Made by a program: the position numbers and the translations under genes | Shown here: positions 1-9,585 of the stretch, piece after piece | Position numbering within the stretch: the first letter of the stretch is position 1 | Layout: every line of letters begins with the position of its first letter | Assembly (NCBI GenBank): GCA_036012905.1 | Contig: DASCQF010000109.1 | Location: 1-64,000 of the forward strand | Direction: 5' to 3' | DNA: 64,000 nt | From: NP936 sp002726085 | GTDB lineage: Bacteria > Acidobacteriota > Vicinamibacteria > Vicinamibacterales > UBA8438 | The notes under the pieces: generated by a model | Told to the model about the DNA's origin: nothing | Seen by the model: only the letters and a program-made list of their open reading frames with translations | Database searches by the model: none

Positions 1-234
1 GCCCTGCCTCCTTGTTGTGGGGCGCTGTGCGAAGCCGTACACTCCGCATAATCCACGACCGGAACAAGAGGCAGGTCACCCAGGCCAGGCGGCCGCCGAC
101 GGAGCGACCGACGCAAGCTGACAGCCATTCTGTCTAGGCCTCTTGCTTCACTGCCGGCTTTGGCTCAAATCTTGTAGAATTGGCAGTCTGAGGGCCGTCA
201 AGCTGCGCATGGCCACATTCGGAACAGAGGTGAA
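1..234. other. Non-coding leading stretch
   Basis: No convincing gene is visible before the aldolase. The segment begins with an imperfect inverted repeat: GCCTC-c-TTGTT at 6-16 pairs with AACAAGAGGC at 63-72. It could be the tail of a structured RNA or a terminator of a gene left of the window, but nothing recognisable as a named RNA family was seen. The ribosome binding site of the next gene (AGAGG, 226-230) lies at its right end. Confidence 0.4.
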
Positions 235-1317
235 ATGGTGGGTTCAGGTGAAGGCGGCGTCTCGGATCTCGAGGCGATCGAAGCAATCCTTGGCGCCGAT
301 ACGGCGCTCCTCGAGCATCAATGCGAGACGATTCCGGCGGCGAGCCTGCACCTGCCCGGTCCGGATTTCATCGACCGCTGCTACGCGCCGTCCGACCGCC
401 CGACGCGAGTGCTGACCAGCCTCCAATCGTTGTTCGGCGCAGGTCGACTTGCCGGCACTGGATATCTGTCCATCCTGCCGGTGGACCAAGGGATCGAGCA
501 TTCCGCCGGTGCGTCCTTCGCGCCGAATCCCGACTACTTCGACCCAGCCAACATCGCCAAACTGGCGGTCGAAGGTGGGTGCAACGCAGTGGCTTCGACA
601 TTGGGCGTCTTGGGCGCCGTGGCGCGTCAGTACGCCCACAAGATCCCGTTCATACTGAAGTTCAATCACAACGAGTTCATCTCGCATCCGAACTCATTCG
701 ACCAGATCCGATTCGCCAGCGTCGAGCAAGCGTTCGATCTGGGCGCCATGGGCGTCGGGGCGACGATTTATTTTGGCTCCGAGGAATCCAGACGGCAGCT
801 TCAGGAGGTCTCAGAGGTATTCCAACAGGCGCATGAGCTTGGCATGTTCACCGTGCTCTGGTGCTACTTGAGGAACTCTGCATTCAAGACGAAAGATGCC
901 GACTACCATGCAGCCGCGGACCTGACCGGGCAGGCCAATCACCTGGGCGTCACGATTCAGGCCGACATCATCAAGCAGAAGCTCCCAGAGACCAACGGCG
1001 GGTACACGGCACTCAACTTCGGCAAGACGCACAAAGACGTGTATGCGAAACTCACGACAGAGCACCCTATTGATCTGACCCGGTACCAGGTCGCGAACTG
1101 CTACATGGGTCGTGCCGGATTGATCAACTCGGGTGGTGCGTCGTCGGGAGCCAGCGACCTGAAGGAAGCCGTGAAGACCGCGGTCATTAACAAGCGGGCG
1201 GGTGGCACTGGTCTCATCTCCGGCCGCAAAGCATTTCAGCGGTCAATGGCCGAGGGCGTCGCCTTGCTCAACGCCATCCAGGACGTCTACCTGACCCGGG
1301 AGATCACGATCGCGTAA
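235..1317 (+). CDS. fbaB: Class I fructose-bisphosphate aldolase (FbaB/DhnA type)
   Basis: A cytoplasmic TIM-barrel aldolase that interconverts fructose-1,6-bisphosphate with dihydroxyacetone phosphate and glyceraldehyde-3-phosphate through a Schiff base. At 360 residues it is close to E. coli FbaB (350). The motif ADIIKQK places the expected Schiff-base lysine at about residue 247. The C-terminal half carries family blocks such as NGGYTALNFG, ANCYMGRAGLINSGG and INKRAGGTGLI. The ATG at 235 has AGAGG 4 nt upstream; a GTG at 238 would give a more usual spacing, so the start could be one codon later. The gene stands alone: a minus-strand gene follows, so it is probably monocistronic. Confidence 0.96.
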   Translation: MVGSGEGGVSDLEAIEAILGADTALLEHQCETIPAASLHLPGPDFIDRCYAPSDRPTRVLTSLQSLFGAGRLAGTGYLSILPVDQGIEHSAGASFAPNPDYFDPANIAKLAVEGGCNAVASTLGVLGAVARQYAHKIPFILKFNHNEFISHPNSFDQIRFASVEQAFDLGAMGVGATIYFGSEESRRQLQEVSEVFQQAHELGMFTVLWCYLRNSAFKTKDADYHAAADLTGQANHLGVTIQADIIKQKLPETNGGYTALNFGKTHKDVYAKLTTEHPIDLTRYQVANCYMGRAGLINSGGASSGASDLKEAVKTAVINKRAGGTGLISGRKAFQRSMAEGVALLNAIQDVYLTREITIA

Positions 1318-1368
1318 CGGCCGGGCTGTCTCCCTGGCACTCGTCAAGACTGCGAGCGTGTCGATCGC

Positions 1369-1677
1369 TCACGCGTCGGACTTCACCCGCGCCCAAAACT
1401 CAACACGGACCGACAGCAGACCATATCTCTTCCGCACTTCGACCACCCGATCGGAATAGCCGTCTTTGGGAATCTCCCGGGCCACGAGCCGCGCACGAAG
1501 CCTGCGTAGCTCGTGCCGATAGAGATCGTTCACATACGCCTTGGCGAGCGTCGGCTGGGTCGTCGGCTTTGGACACAGACCGTAACGGCCGAGCTCCTCG
1601 AACACCTTTGGGTGATACGTGTATTCCAAGGACAGAGGCTCCGGCAGGTGGAGTCGGGCCTGCCCTACCGACAGCAA
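1369..1677 (-). CDS. Conserved hypothetical protein, 102 aa
   Basis: A small, basic, probably soluble protein with no signal peptide or membrane segment. Its middle contains the compact block GLCPKPTTQPTLAKAYVNDL followed by an arginine-rich helix (HELRRLRARLVARE). I do not recognise a named family; the amphipathic, charged sequence looks like real coding sequence rather than a shadow. The start is a TTG at 1675-1677 with GGTGGGG upstream, so the true start may differ. It is transcribed convergently with the aldolase and divergently from the lytic transglycosylase gene, with which it shares an approximately 80-bp upstream region. Confidence 0.6.
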   Translation of the reverse strand: MLSVGQARLHLPEPLSLEYTYHPKVFEELGRYGLCPKPTTQPTLAKAYVNDLYRHELRRLRARLVAREIPKDGYSDRVVEVRKRYGLLSVRVEFWARVKSDA

Positions 1678-1754
1678 AGCCCCACCAATAAGCCAGGCTG
1701 GCCCATTGTATTCCCCGTGGTAGAGGCTACGCCACCGCGTGCTAGGCTAGCAGT

Positions 1755-3977
1755 GTGCGAAGGGTCTTCCCGGTTCATGCGCCACCGCGGATGTTCGCCC
1801 TGACCTTGCTGACTGCACTGGCCGCTACACCTCTCGGCGCAGCCAGCGACGACCTGACACTTCCCGCCCCGACCTATCCGGAAGTTGCCCGCCTACTCGA
1901 CGCTGGCGACCACACCGCCGCCCTCGACCAGTTGAACGACACCGTCCAGACCGGTCCGGACCAACCGCTCGAGGCGCTCGTGTTGCGGGCTACGCTGCTG
2001 GACGCGGCTGGTCGCGGCGCAGACGGCGAGGCGGTCTGGCGGCAGGTAATTGACCGAGAGGTGTGGATGCGCACGTTCTCCCGCCGTGCGCTGGTTGTCA
2101 GCTTGGCCGCCCGTGGCGAACCGGCCCTCGCGTCGCCGATCCTGGCGGAGCTGAACCGGTCGGACCCGACACGCCATCTGGACCTCACACTGCTCATCGC
2201 GGACGCCCACCGGGAACGCCAGGACTTCGACGCCGCCGCCTCGCTGTACCGCGATGCGCTACGGCGCCAGAGACGCGGGGCGCTTGCCGACCGGGCGCGG
2301 CTTGGGCTCGCCTACGTCGAGGAGGGCGCCGGCGACCTGTCCGCGGCCATCGCGACCCTACGCACTGCACAGCTCGAGCACCGGACCGGACCCGGCTACA
2401 CGGAGGCGCTCGAGGCCGAACGGCGCTTGAGCCAGCGGCTGGGCCAACCGCGGGCCACGTTCACGCCGACCGAGTACCGGACGCTGAGCCGTCGCCTGCG
2501 CGGCTACTCCCGCTACTCCGAAGCGGCGGCGCTGATCGACGAATGGCGATCGGTGCAACCGGACGCCGAGGAGCAATTGGACGCCGAGTTGATCGGCGTC
2601 CTCTACGACGGCCGGTCGAACGAAGAGGCAGTGGCACTCTCTCGGACGTTCGCCGCGAGACACCCGTCGAGCTCGCTGCTCCCTGAGGTGCGGCTGACTG
2701 AATTTCGTCTGGCTGTCAGGATGGGCAACACAGCGGCCGCCCGGACGCTCGGGCTGGACCTGTGGGAGGGCCGCGTGCGTGGCGCCACCGCACGACAACG
2801 CTTCAACGCCGGGGAGCTGCTGGCCGCGTATCTGGTCGCCGTGGGTGAAGTCGAGAGTGGTCTGGCGCTCTACCGCGGGCTGTTTCAGCGCGCGACCGGT
2901 GCCGACACTCAGCGCACGATGCTCTGGAAGGCCGGGGTCGCGGCGCTACGGGCCGGACAGGACGAACGCGCGCTGACCAACCTGCGCGCCCTGAACCAGC
3001 GCCGGCCGAGCGACGACCTGCAGCCGGCCGGACAATACTGGCAGGCCGTCGCCGAATCGCGTACCGCACAGACCGGCGCAGCTGAACGGACGTTCCGAGC
3101 CCTGGTCGAGACCCGCCCGTATCACTACTACGGGCTGCAGGCGCGGGCACGGCTCGTTGAGCTAGGCGGCGACGACGCAGTCTTCGAACCACCACCCCGC
3201 CGGTTTCCATCGCTGGCGCTGACGTCGACAACACGAACCCGCGCCGAGTTCAAAGCGGCGATGGTGCTGGCCCGAGCGGGGCTTGTGACAGATGCCGCCT
3301 GGTATCTTCGCCGGCTGCTCGAGGGTCAGAGCCCGGACCGCGCACTTGCGCTGCTGGCCACACGCGCGTCGGCGGCGGCGAGCGACTACGCGGCCGTGGC
3401 GCGTCTGCTGGTGACCCACTTTCCCGGCTTTCTGCAGCGGCCGGCCGACGGGCTACCAGAGGACTTCTACCGGCTTGTCTACCCGCGCCCGTTCGTTGAC
3501 GCCGTCAGTAGCGCCGCTACCGTCCACGACCTCGATCCGGCGTTCATGTTCTCCCTGATGCGCCAGGAATCCCGATTCGACCCGGCCGCCCGCTCGCTGG
3601 TGGGGGCACTCGGCCTGTTTCAGATCATGCCGTATACGGCGACCGAGCTCGGCCCGCGCTCCGGTCTCGACCAGCTTTCGGCCTCCGATTTCGACGACGA
3701 GACCGTCCTGTTGCAGCCACCCGTCAATGCCGCCATCGCCGCCACCCTCGCCAGCGATCTGTTCACATTGTTCGGCGGCGCACTTGCGCCGGTTATCGCC
3801 TCCTATAACGCCGGGGAGGAGCGAGTTGCCATCTGGTGGGAGTCGGCACGCGAGCTGCCTGAGGACCTCTTTGTCGACACCATCCCCTATAGCGAGACGA
3901 GACGCTTCGTGCGAGAAGTTCTCGCGAACGTGGCCGGCTATCAGCGCGCCTACCGGAGAACAGGCAGCAAAAGGTGA
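1755..3977 (+). CDS. Soluble lytic murein transglycosylase with TPR-like helical domain
   Basis: A periplasmic peptidoglycan lyase that cleaves MurNAc-GlcNAc bonds and leaves 1,6-anhydro-MurNAc, as in the Slt70 family. Residues about 1-30 form a signal peptide (FALTLLTALAATPLGAA). Residues about 40-560 are a long alpha-helical, TPR-like solenoid. Residues about 590-715 are the SLT domain, with the expected catalytic Glu in MRQESRFDP (about residue 605), then GALGLFQIMP and IASYNAGE. The start is GTG 1755; ATG 1791 is the alternative. The length of 740 residues is a little longer than E. coli Slt70. The stop overlaps the next gene's start as GTGA, implying translational coupling to the sensor kinase. 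Confidence 0.93.
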   Translation: MRRVFPVHAPPRMFALTLLTALAATPLGAASDDLTLPAPTYPEVARLLDAGDHTAALDQLNDTVQTGPDQPLEALVLRATLLDAAGRGADGEAVWRQVIDREVWMRTFSRRALVVSLAARGEPALASPILAELNRSDPTRHLDLTLLIADAHRERQDFDAAASLYRDALRRQRRGALADRARLGLAYVEEGAGDLSAAIATLRTAQLEHRTGPGYTEALEAERRLSQRLGQPRATFTPTEYRTLSRRLRGYSRYSEAAALIDEWRSVQPDAEEQLDAELIGVLYDGRSNEEAVALSRTFAARHPSSSLLPEVRLTEFRLAVRMGNTAAARTLGLDLWEGRVRGATARQRFNAGELLAAYLVAVGEVESGLALYRGLFQRATGADTQRTMLWKAGVAALRAGQDERALTNLRALNQRRPSDDLQPAGQYWQAVAESRTAQTGAAERTFRALVETRPYHYYGLQARARLVELGGDDAVFEPPPRRFPSLALTSTTRTRAEFKAAMVLARAGLVTDAAWYLRRLLEGQSPDRALALLATRASAAASDYAAVARLLVTHFPGFLQRPADGLPEDFYRLVYPRPFVDAVSSAATVHDLDPAFMFSLMRQESRFDPAARSLVGALGLFQIMPYTATELGPRSGLDQLSASDFDDETVLLQPPVNAAIAATLASDLFTLFGGALAPVIASYNAGEERVAIWWESARELPEDLFVDTIPYSETRRFVREVLANVAGYQRAYRRTGSKR

Positions 3978-5471
3978 AACCGGTGTCTGACGACCATCCG
4001 CTACTTCGTGGCGAGAAACTGTTTCGGGAGTTGCTCGACGCCGCACCGGACGCCATGGTCATCACCGACCGGTCCGGCCGGATCGAGGTGGTCAACCGTC
4101 AGGCGGTCACGATGTTTGGCTACACCGCTGCAGAGCTGGCTGGCAGCCCTGTCGAACAATTGGTGCCGTTGGGGCTGACCGCCGTGCAGTCCACGCCAGA
4201 AGAGAGCAGCCGGGAGCTGGAGGCGCGGCGCAAGGACGGCACGACGTTCCCTTGTGAGGTCAGCCTGAGCCCGCTTGTCTCCGACGGCGCCCCGCTGGTC
4301 ATCGCCACGATCCGTGACATCACGAAACGGCGCCAGCTCGAGGAACAATTTCAACAGGCGCAGAAGCTCGAGGCGATCGGACGGCTGGCCGGCGGGATCG
4401 CGCATGACTTCAACAACCGCCTGACCGCGATTCTTGGCTACGCCGACATGGCGTTGGCGCAGCTGAACCCGAGCCATCCGCTGTGGCGGGACCTGCAGGA
4501 GATCAAGACCGCCGCCAACCGCTCGAGCACGCTGACCCGGCAGCTGCTCGCCTTCAGCCGGCGACAGGTGCTGCGGGTCGAAGCGCTCTCGCTCAACGAT
4601 GTCGTGCGGCAGACAGACCGGATGCTGGAGCGGATCATCGGAGAACAGATCACGCGTGACTTGAAGCTCGACGAGGCAGTGCCGTTAATCAGGGCGGACG
4701 CCGGTCAGCTCGAGCAGATCCTGACCAACCTCGCCGTCAACGCCAAGGACGCGATATCGGACGGCGGCTGCTTGACGATCGAGACACACGCGGCGCACAT
4801 GACACGTCACCACGTCGACGCCCGTCCGGGCATGGTGGACGGGCACTACGCCGTGCTGAGCGTGACCGACAGCGGACACGGGATGACGAGGGCCGTCCGG
4901 GACAAGATCTTCGAGCCGTTCTACACGACCAAGGCGCCGGGCGAAGGCACAGGCCTCGGTTTACGGCATCGTCAAGCAGCTGAAGGGCCATGTCGCGGTC
5001 TCGAGCGAACCGGGCCGAGGCAGCACCTTTCGGCTCTTCTTCCCCGCCACCGACGAGACGGTGCCGGCCGTCAGAAGCTCGGTGCCCGAGCCCGCCGCGG
5101 TGGGACGCGAACGGGTGCTGCTGGTGGAAGACGAAAGCGGAGTCCGGAGTCTGGTCTTCACCATCCTCACGCGTCACGGTTATCGCGTGATCGAGGCGGA
5201 AACTGCGGAAGCGGGCTTGCGGCTGGCGCGACGCTCCGACCAACCGTTCGACCTGATTCTGACTGACGTGGTGCTGCCTGGGCTAAGCGGTATCGAGATG
5301 GTGAAGACGCTGCAACCGCTCCAGTCGACGACCGTCCTCTACATGACGGGCTACTCGGACCTCGTCATCGAAGGCCAGGGGCCGGCCGAGAACGACCCCT
5401 TGATCGTCAAGCCGTTCAGTGCCCAGGAGTTGCTTCGCACGGTCCGCAATGTGCTGGATGGCGCCGCGTAG
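3974..5471 (+). pseudogene. Hybrid PAS sensor histidine kinase with C-terminal receiver, frameshifted
   Basis: The first frame encodes a PAS domain (about residues 15-120), an H-box GIAHDFNN (phospho-acceptor His about 144), an N-box near residue 256 and the ATP-lid blocks DSGHGMT and IFEPFYTTK. It then reads into GTGLGL and loses homology. The next frame resumes at 4959 with VYGIVKQ, SEPGRGSTF and a receiver domain (VLLVEDE, LILTDVVLPG with phospho-Asp at 5265-5267, and KPF) to a stop at 5471. Family members read GLGLATVYGIV here, so 11 nt appear to be missing at 4958. No transmembrane segment is seen, so it would be a cytoplasmic sensor. It overlaps the transglycosylase gene by 4 nt. It is either a recent inactivation or a sequence error. 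Confidence 0.85.
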
Positions 5472-5477
5472 CGAGGG

Positions 5478-7190
5478 TCAGAATCCTACCGCTGCACTGG
5501 CCCGCCGACGGTCCTCTGCCGCTTCCAGCACGTTTTCCCTCGCGTTGTAGAAGATCGCGGATACAGCGCCCTGTACCCGCGTCTCGACCATGGTGTGGCC
5601 CATGCTCGAAAGCAGTGCCAGGGTGTCTGGCGACAGCCCCCATCGCTCGTAGCGAGTCTCATCCGGCAGCCACTGGTGGTGCAATCGCGGCGCGTCGACC
5701 GCCTCCTGGATGTTCATCCTGAAGTCGACGACGTTCAAAATCGTCAGCAGGACCGTGTTGATGATGCTTCGCCCACCCGGACTCCCGGTCGCCATCACGA
5801 ACCGTCCGTCCTGCGCCACGATCGTCGGTGTCATGCTCGACAGCATCCGTTTGCCCGGCTCGGCCAGATTCGGTTCGGTGCCAATGAGCCCACGCTCGGT
5901 GGTCAGTCCCGGCGCGCCATTGAAGTCGCCCATCTCGTTGTTCAGCAGGAAGCCGGCGCCCGGCACCGTGATCTTCGATCCGTAACCCTGCTCGAGCGTG
6001 TAGGTCATCGACACGGCGTTGCGCGCGCCGTCGACCACCGACACGTGAGTCGTCTCGAGGCCCTCGGTCGGCCAGACGAAGCTGTCTGACGACGAGACGG
6101 ACGCCCGCTCCTCCCTAATGGTCTCCCGAAGCTCCTCGGCGTAGTCCTTCGACGTGAGGTGATCAAGTGGCAGACTCGGGTTGAAGGCTGGGTCCCCCAG
6201 ATACCGCGCCCGGTCAGCATAGGCACGCCGCATCGCCTCGATGATCAGATGTGTCGTCGCTGCCGACCCGGCTCCGGAGGCGGACAGGTCGTAGCCCTCC
6301 AGGATGTTGAGTATCTGAATGACCGCCGCGCCTCCCGAGCTAACCGGCGGCATCGAGATGATCTCGTAGCCGCGGTAGGTGCCAGTGATCGGCCTCCGCC
6401 GCACGGCACGATAGGCGGCCAGATCGGCACGCGTCATGAGACCGCCGTTGGCTGCCATCTCCCGCTCGATGAGCTCGGCCGTCTCCCCTTCGTAGAATCC
6501 GGCCGGACCCCGCTCGGCAATGCGTGTCAGCGTGAGCGCCAAGTCTGGCTGGCGAAACGTCTCTCCAGCCTGGTACGGCTCCCCCTGCTTCGAGAACTGC
6601 GCGACCGAGGCCGGGTAGTCGGCCATCCGCGGCAGCACACCGGCCAGAGAACGCGCCAGGACGTCGGACATCGCAAACCCGTCCCCCGCCAGCGCGACCG
6701 CCGGTTCAACCAACCGGCGCCAGGGCAACACTCCATGCTCTGACCAGGCCAGGTGCAACCCGGCCACTGTGCCCGGAACACCGACCGCCAGATGGCTGTT
6801 GTGATGGATGACGGGGTCGTACTCGCCGTCTCTTACGAACATCGCCGGAAACGACCCACCAGGCGCGGTTTCCCGAAAGTCGTACGCAACAGGGGGGCCC
6901 TCGACCGGCCGGTAGATCAGAAACCCGCCACCGCCGATGTTGCCCGCCGTCGGATAGGTGACCGCCAGAGCCAGCGCGGTCGCCACCGCCGCATCCATCG
7001 CGTTGCCACCGTCCCGCATGATAGCGACGCCCACCCGCGACGCGATGTCGTCCTGCGACACGACCATTGCCCGACGCGCGCGGATTGGCTGCGCGCTGCC
7101 GATAAGCAGAACAGGCGTGATTGCGAGCAGGAGCACACCAAGTGCCGCCATGGAACGCCGGAGCGAACCGCGTCTGGTTGGGGCTGCCAT
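5478..7190 (-). CDS. ggt: Gamma-glutamyltranspeptidase precursor
   Basis: An exported N-terminal nucleophile hydrolase that removes or transfers the gamma-glutamyl group of glutathione and related compounds and matures by self-cleavage. The N-terminus has an arginine-rich region and a hydrophobic stretch (residues about 14-33), acting as signal or anchor. The family processing site is LETTHVS, with the nucleophilic Thr at about residue 380 beginning the small subunit. Other blocks are GGNAMDAAVAT, NIGGGGF, the SSMTPTIV region and GSPGGRSIINTV. Its 570 residues match the family. It is convergent with the broken kinase (6 nt apart). The 140 bp to the S9 peptidase gene form a divergent promoter region. 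Confidence 0.96.
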   Translation of the reverse strand: MAAPTRRGSLRRSMAALGVLLLAITPVLLIGSAQPIRARRAMVVSQDDIASRVGVAIMRDGGNAMDAAVATALALAVTYPTAGNIGGGGFLIYRPVEGPPVAYDFRETAPGGSFPAMFVRDGEYDPVIHHNSHLAVGVPGTVAGLHLAWSEHGVLPWRRLVEPAVALAGDGFAMSDVLARSLAGVLPRMADYPASVAQFSKQGEPYQAGETFRQPDLALTLTRIAERGPAGFYEGETAELIEREMAANGGLMTRADLAAYRAVRRRPITGTYRGYEIISMPPVSSGGAAVIQILNILEGYDLSASGAGSAATTHLIIEAMRRAYADRARYLGDPAFNPSLPLDHLTSKDYAEELRETIREERASVSSSDSFVWPTEGLETTHVSVVDGARNAVSMTYTLEQGYGSKITVPGAGFLLNNEMGDFNGAPGLTTERGLIGTEPNLAEPGKRMLSSMTPTIVAQDGRFVMATGSPGGRSIINTVLLTILNVVDFRMNIQEAVDAPRLHHQWLPDETRYERWGLSPDTLALLSSMGHTMVETRVQGAVSAIFYNARENVLEAAEDRRRASAAVGF

Positions 7191-7330
7191 GACCTCATGA
7201 TCGCAGCGTGCCGTCGCGGTAGCAAGGCCCTTTAGGGCCGCCAGTGCCCCGGTGACCAGGTCCGGCTCGCCGTAGCGTCGGTAGAGATGGGCTGCTACAC
7301 TTTTCGAACCCGTATTTGAGGAGTCCCTCC

Positions 7331-9451
7331 ATGCGCCACCACCTCGTCGTCACTTCGACTGCCCTCCTCGTCTTCGCCTGTCTCGCACTCTGTGCCGCGC
7401 CTAGCGCCGCCCAGAACCGCGGCTTGTTGCCGACCGACTATTACAGCGAGATCGGAGTCGGCGAGGTCGCAATCTCGCCTGACGGCGCGCTGTTGGCATT
7501 CACCGTCACAACCGTCGATGAAGACGACAACCGCCGGCATCGGGAAATCTGGATGCAAGAGCTGAGGGGCGGACGTCCAGCGGGCGAGCCGTTCCGGTTT
7601 ACCGACCCGACCCGCGAGGCCGGAGCGCCGCGCTGGTCGCCCGACAGCCGGGTGATCAGCTTCCAGTCGCGCCGGGGAGACGACGACACCGCCGTCTCGA
7701 CCTGGTTCGCCAGAGTCACGTTTCCCGGCGGAGAGGCGTACCAGATCGATGGGGTCGACGACGCGCCGGTCTGGTCCCCCGACAGCGCTTGGATCGCCTA
7801 TACCACGCGACCGGACGCGGGGATCGACAATGACACCGAGCGAGACGGCTGGATCGCACCGGACGCCATCACCAACACGTTGGATGTCGCGCGCTTTGAC
7901 GGGCGGGTCATTACCTCGATGCGGTACAAGAGCGACGGCACGCTGACCCTGCGCCCGCATCCGTCCTCCGTGGCAAGACGTCAGCTCTTTGTCGTCTCGG
8001 CCGAGGGCGGTGAGCCGGTTCAGCGCACCGACCTGGCCTTCAACGTCGGAGACCTTGTCTGGTCGGCCGACAGCGAACGGGTCTACTTCACCGGAGACGA
8101 GCTGGAGGACGACGAACGCAACGACGAGCTGACAGCCGACATCTATGTGGTCAGCCGCGAGGCCGGCGACCCGCAAGAGCTGACCTCGAACCCAGGGAGC
8201 GAGGGCGCGCCCGCCATTTCGCCAGACGGCAACAGACTCGCGTTCCTACAGACGCGCGCGCGGGGCGAGGAGACCGATCTGCGCATCGTGGACCTGGCGG
8301 CCAATGGCACGTTTCGTGGAATCCCCCGCAACCTGACCAGCGACTGGGACCAGACGCCGGGAACACCTACCTGGACCCCAAACGGCGATGCGGTACGCTT
8401 TCTGGCCGGTGTCGGCGGAGACCGGCATCTGTTCGAGGTGACGGCGACCGGCGATCTGATCCGGCAGCTGACTACCGGCGCGCGTCAGGTCGGATCCGTG
8501 TCGACCTCCGAGGACGGCCTCGTCATCGCGTACACCGTGACCGACGCCGTGACACCGGCCGAGATCTTCGTGAACCGCGGCGACGGCAGCCTGCAACAAC
8601 GGGTCACGGCGTTCAACGACGAGTGGCTCGCCGATGTCAGTCTCCAGCCTGCCGAGCGACTGACATGGACCGTCACCGACGGCACCGAGATCGAAGGCTG
8701 GCTCGTCAAGCCGGTGGGTTATCAGGCCGGACAGCCCTACCCGATGATTCTGAAGATTCACGGCGGCCCGCACGGCGCCTATGGCAACACCTTCTTTCGG
8801 ACGTTCCATGTCCTCTCGGGCGCCGGCTCCTTCGTCCTCTACGCGAATCCCCGCGGCTCGACTGGTTACGGCAACACTTTCACTTACGCGACGCGGGAGG
8901 GCTGGGGCGAGATCGATGCCGAGGACTATCTGACTGGGGTCGATGCGGCACTCGAGCATTACCCCGACATCGACCCGGCCCGCGTCGGCGTGTCGGGTGG
9001 CAGCTACGGCGGCTACATGACCAACTGGCTGACCGCTACCACCAACCGCTTCGCCGCCGCCGTCACCAGCCGGTCGATCACCAACTGGGAGAGCTGGTAC
9101 GGATCGACAGACGTCCAATCTCTGACCGAATTCGAGTTCGGCGGCACCCCTTGGGAGCAGCGCGAGCTGTATCGCCGCTTGTCACCGATTTCCTATGTGG
9201 AGAATGTCACCGCGCCGACGCTTATCATCCACGGCGAGAACGACTACCGGACGCCAATCGGCGATGGCGAGCAGTGGTTCATGGCGCTCGAGAAGCGGGG
9301 AATCCCGACCGAGCTGGTCCGCTATCCTCGCTCGAGCCACGGGCTGTCCCGAAGCGGCGAGCCCTGGTTGCTGGTGGACCGTCTGGAACGGATCCGCAGC
9401 TGGTTCACACACTGGCTGATCGACAAGCCCGGCGATCAGGCCTCGCGGTAG
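7331..9451 (+). CDS. S9 family prolyl oligopeptidase, secreted
   Basis: A serine peptidase of the acylaminoacyl-peptidase/dipeptidyl-peptidase type. After a signal peptide (residues 1-28, ending near APSAAQ), residues about 35-430 form a beta-propeller with repeated W-SPDS blades (RWSPDSR, VWSPDSA). The C-terminal alpha/beta hydrolase carries GVSGGSYGGY (Ser about 558), a DYRTP Asp and a SSHGLS His as the catalytic triad. I chose ATG 7331 because GAGGAG lies 8 nt upstream at 7318-7323; a longer frame begins at TTG 7316, which would sit inside that ribosome binding site. Likely substrates are short extracellular peptides. Confidence 0.95.
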   Translation: MRHHLVVTSTALLVFACLALCAAPSAAQNRGLLPTDYYSEIGVGEVAISPDGALLAFTVTTVDEDDNRRHREIWMQELRGGRPAGEPFRFTDPTREAGAPRWSPDSRVISFQSRRGDDDTAVSTWFARVTFPGGEAYQIDGVDDAPVWSPDSAWIAYTTRPDAGIDNDTERDGWIAPDAITNTLDVARFDGRVITSMRYKSDGTLTLRPHPSSVARRQLFVVSAEGGEPVQRTDLAFNVGDLVWSADSERVYFTGDELEDDERNDELTADIYVVSREAGDPQELTSNPGSEGAPAISPDGNRLAFLQTRARGEETDLRIVDLAANGTFRGIPRNLTSDWDQTPGTPTWTPNGDAVRFLAGVGGDRHLFEVTATGDLIRQLTTGARQVGSVSTSEDGLVIAYTVTDAVTPAEIFVNRGDGSLQQRVTAFNDEWLADVSLQPAERLTWTVTDGTEIEGWLVKPVGYQAGQPYPMILKIHGGPHGAYGNTFFRTFHVLSGAGSFVLYANPRGSTGYGNTFTYATREGWGEIDAEDYLTGVDAALEHYPDIDPARVGVSGGSYGGYMTNWLTATTNRFAAAVTSRSITNWESWYGSTDVQSLTEFEFGGTPWEQRELYRRLSPISYVENVTAPTLIIHGENDYRTPIGDGEQWFMALEKRGIPTELVRYPRSSHGLSRSGEPWLLVDRLERIRSWFTHWLIDKPGDQASR

Positions 9452-9455
9452 CAGG

Positions 9456-9488
9456 GGCCTTCCTGCCTTCGCCGGAAGAATGAAGGCC
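9456..9488 (+). terminator. Hairpin after the S9 peptidase gene
   Basis: GGCCTTC at 9456-9462 pairs perfectly with GAAGGCC at 9482-9488, starting 5 nt after the stop codon. There is no T tract, so intrinsic termination is inferred only from position. Confidence 0.4.
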
Positions 9489-9502
9489 GGCTCCGGGCGG
9501 TC

Positions 9503-9573
9503 CCGCCGTAGCTTCGACGAAGGCGGACAGCCCCCGGCTGCTCCTTCCTTCTGCCTTCTGACTTCTGACTTCT
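9503..9573. repeat. REP-like palindrome and TTCTGAC heptamer repeats
   Basis: At 9503-9526 a palindrome pairs CCGCC with GGCGG and CTTCG with CGAAG. At 9548-9573 follow about three and a half copies of a degenerate heptamer (TTCTGCC, TTCTGAC, TTCTGAC, TTCT). The heptamer family recurs at five other junctions between genes in this window. It lies between the S9 peptidase and the convergent methyltransferase gene. Confidence 0.6.
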
Positions 9574-9585
9574 CGGAGTATCCGA

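Noticed and set aside
1..80. Possible 6S-like or other structured RNA at the left edge
   Set aside because: The stem is imperfect and too little sequence is available; no family hallmark was recognised.
2063..2686. Long arginine/proline-rich frames overlapping the lytic transglycosylase and similar frames elsewhere
   Set aside because: High GC creates long spurious frames; the other frame carries clear domains.
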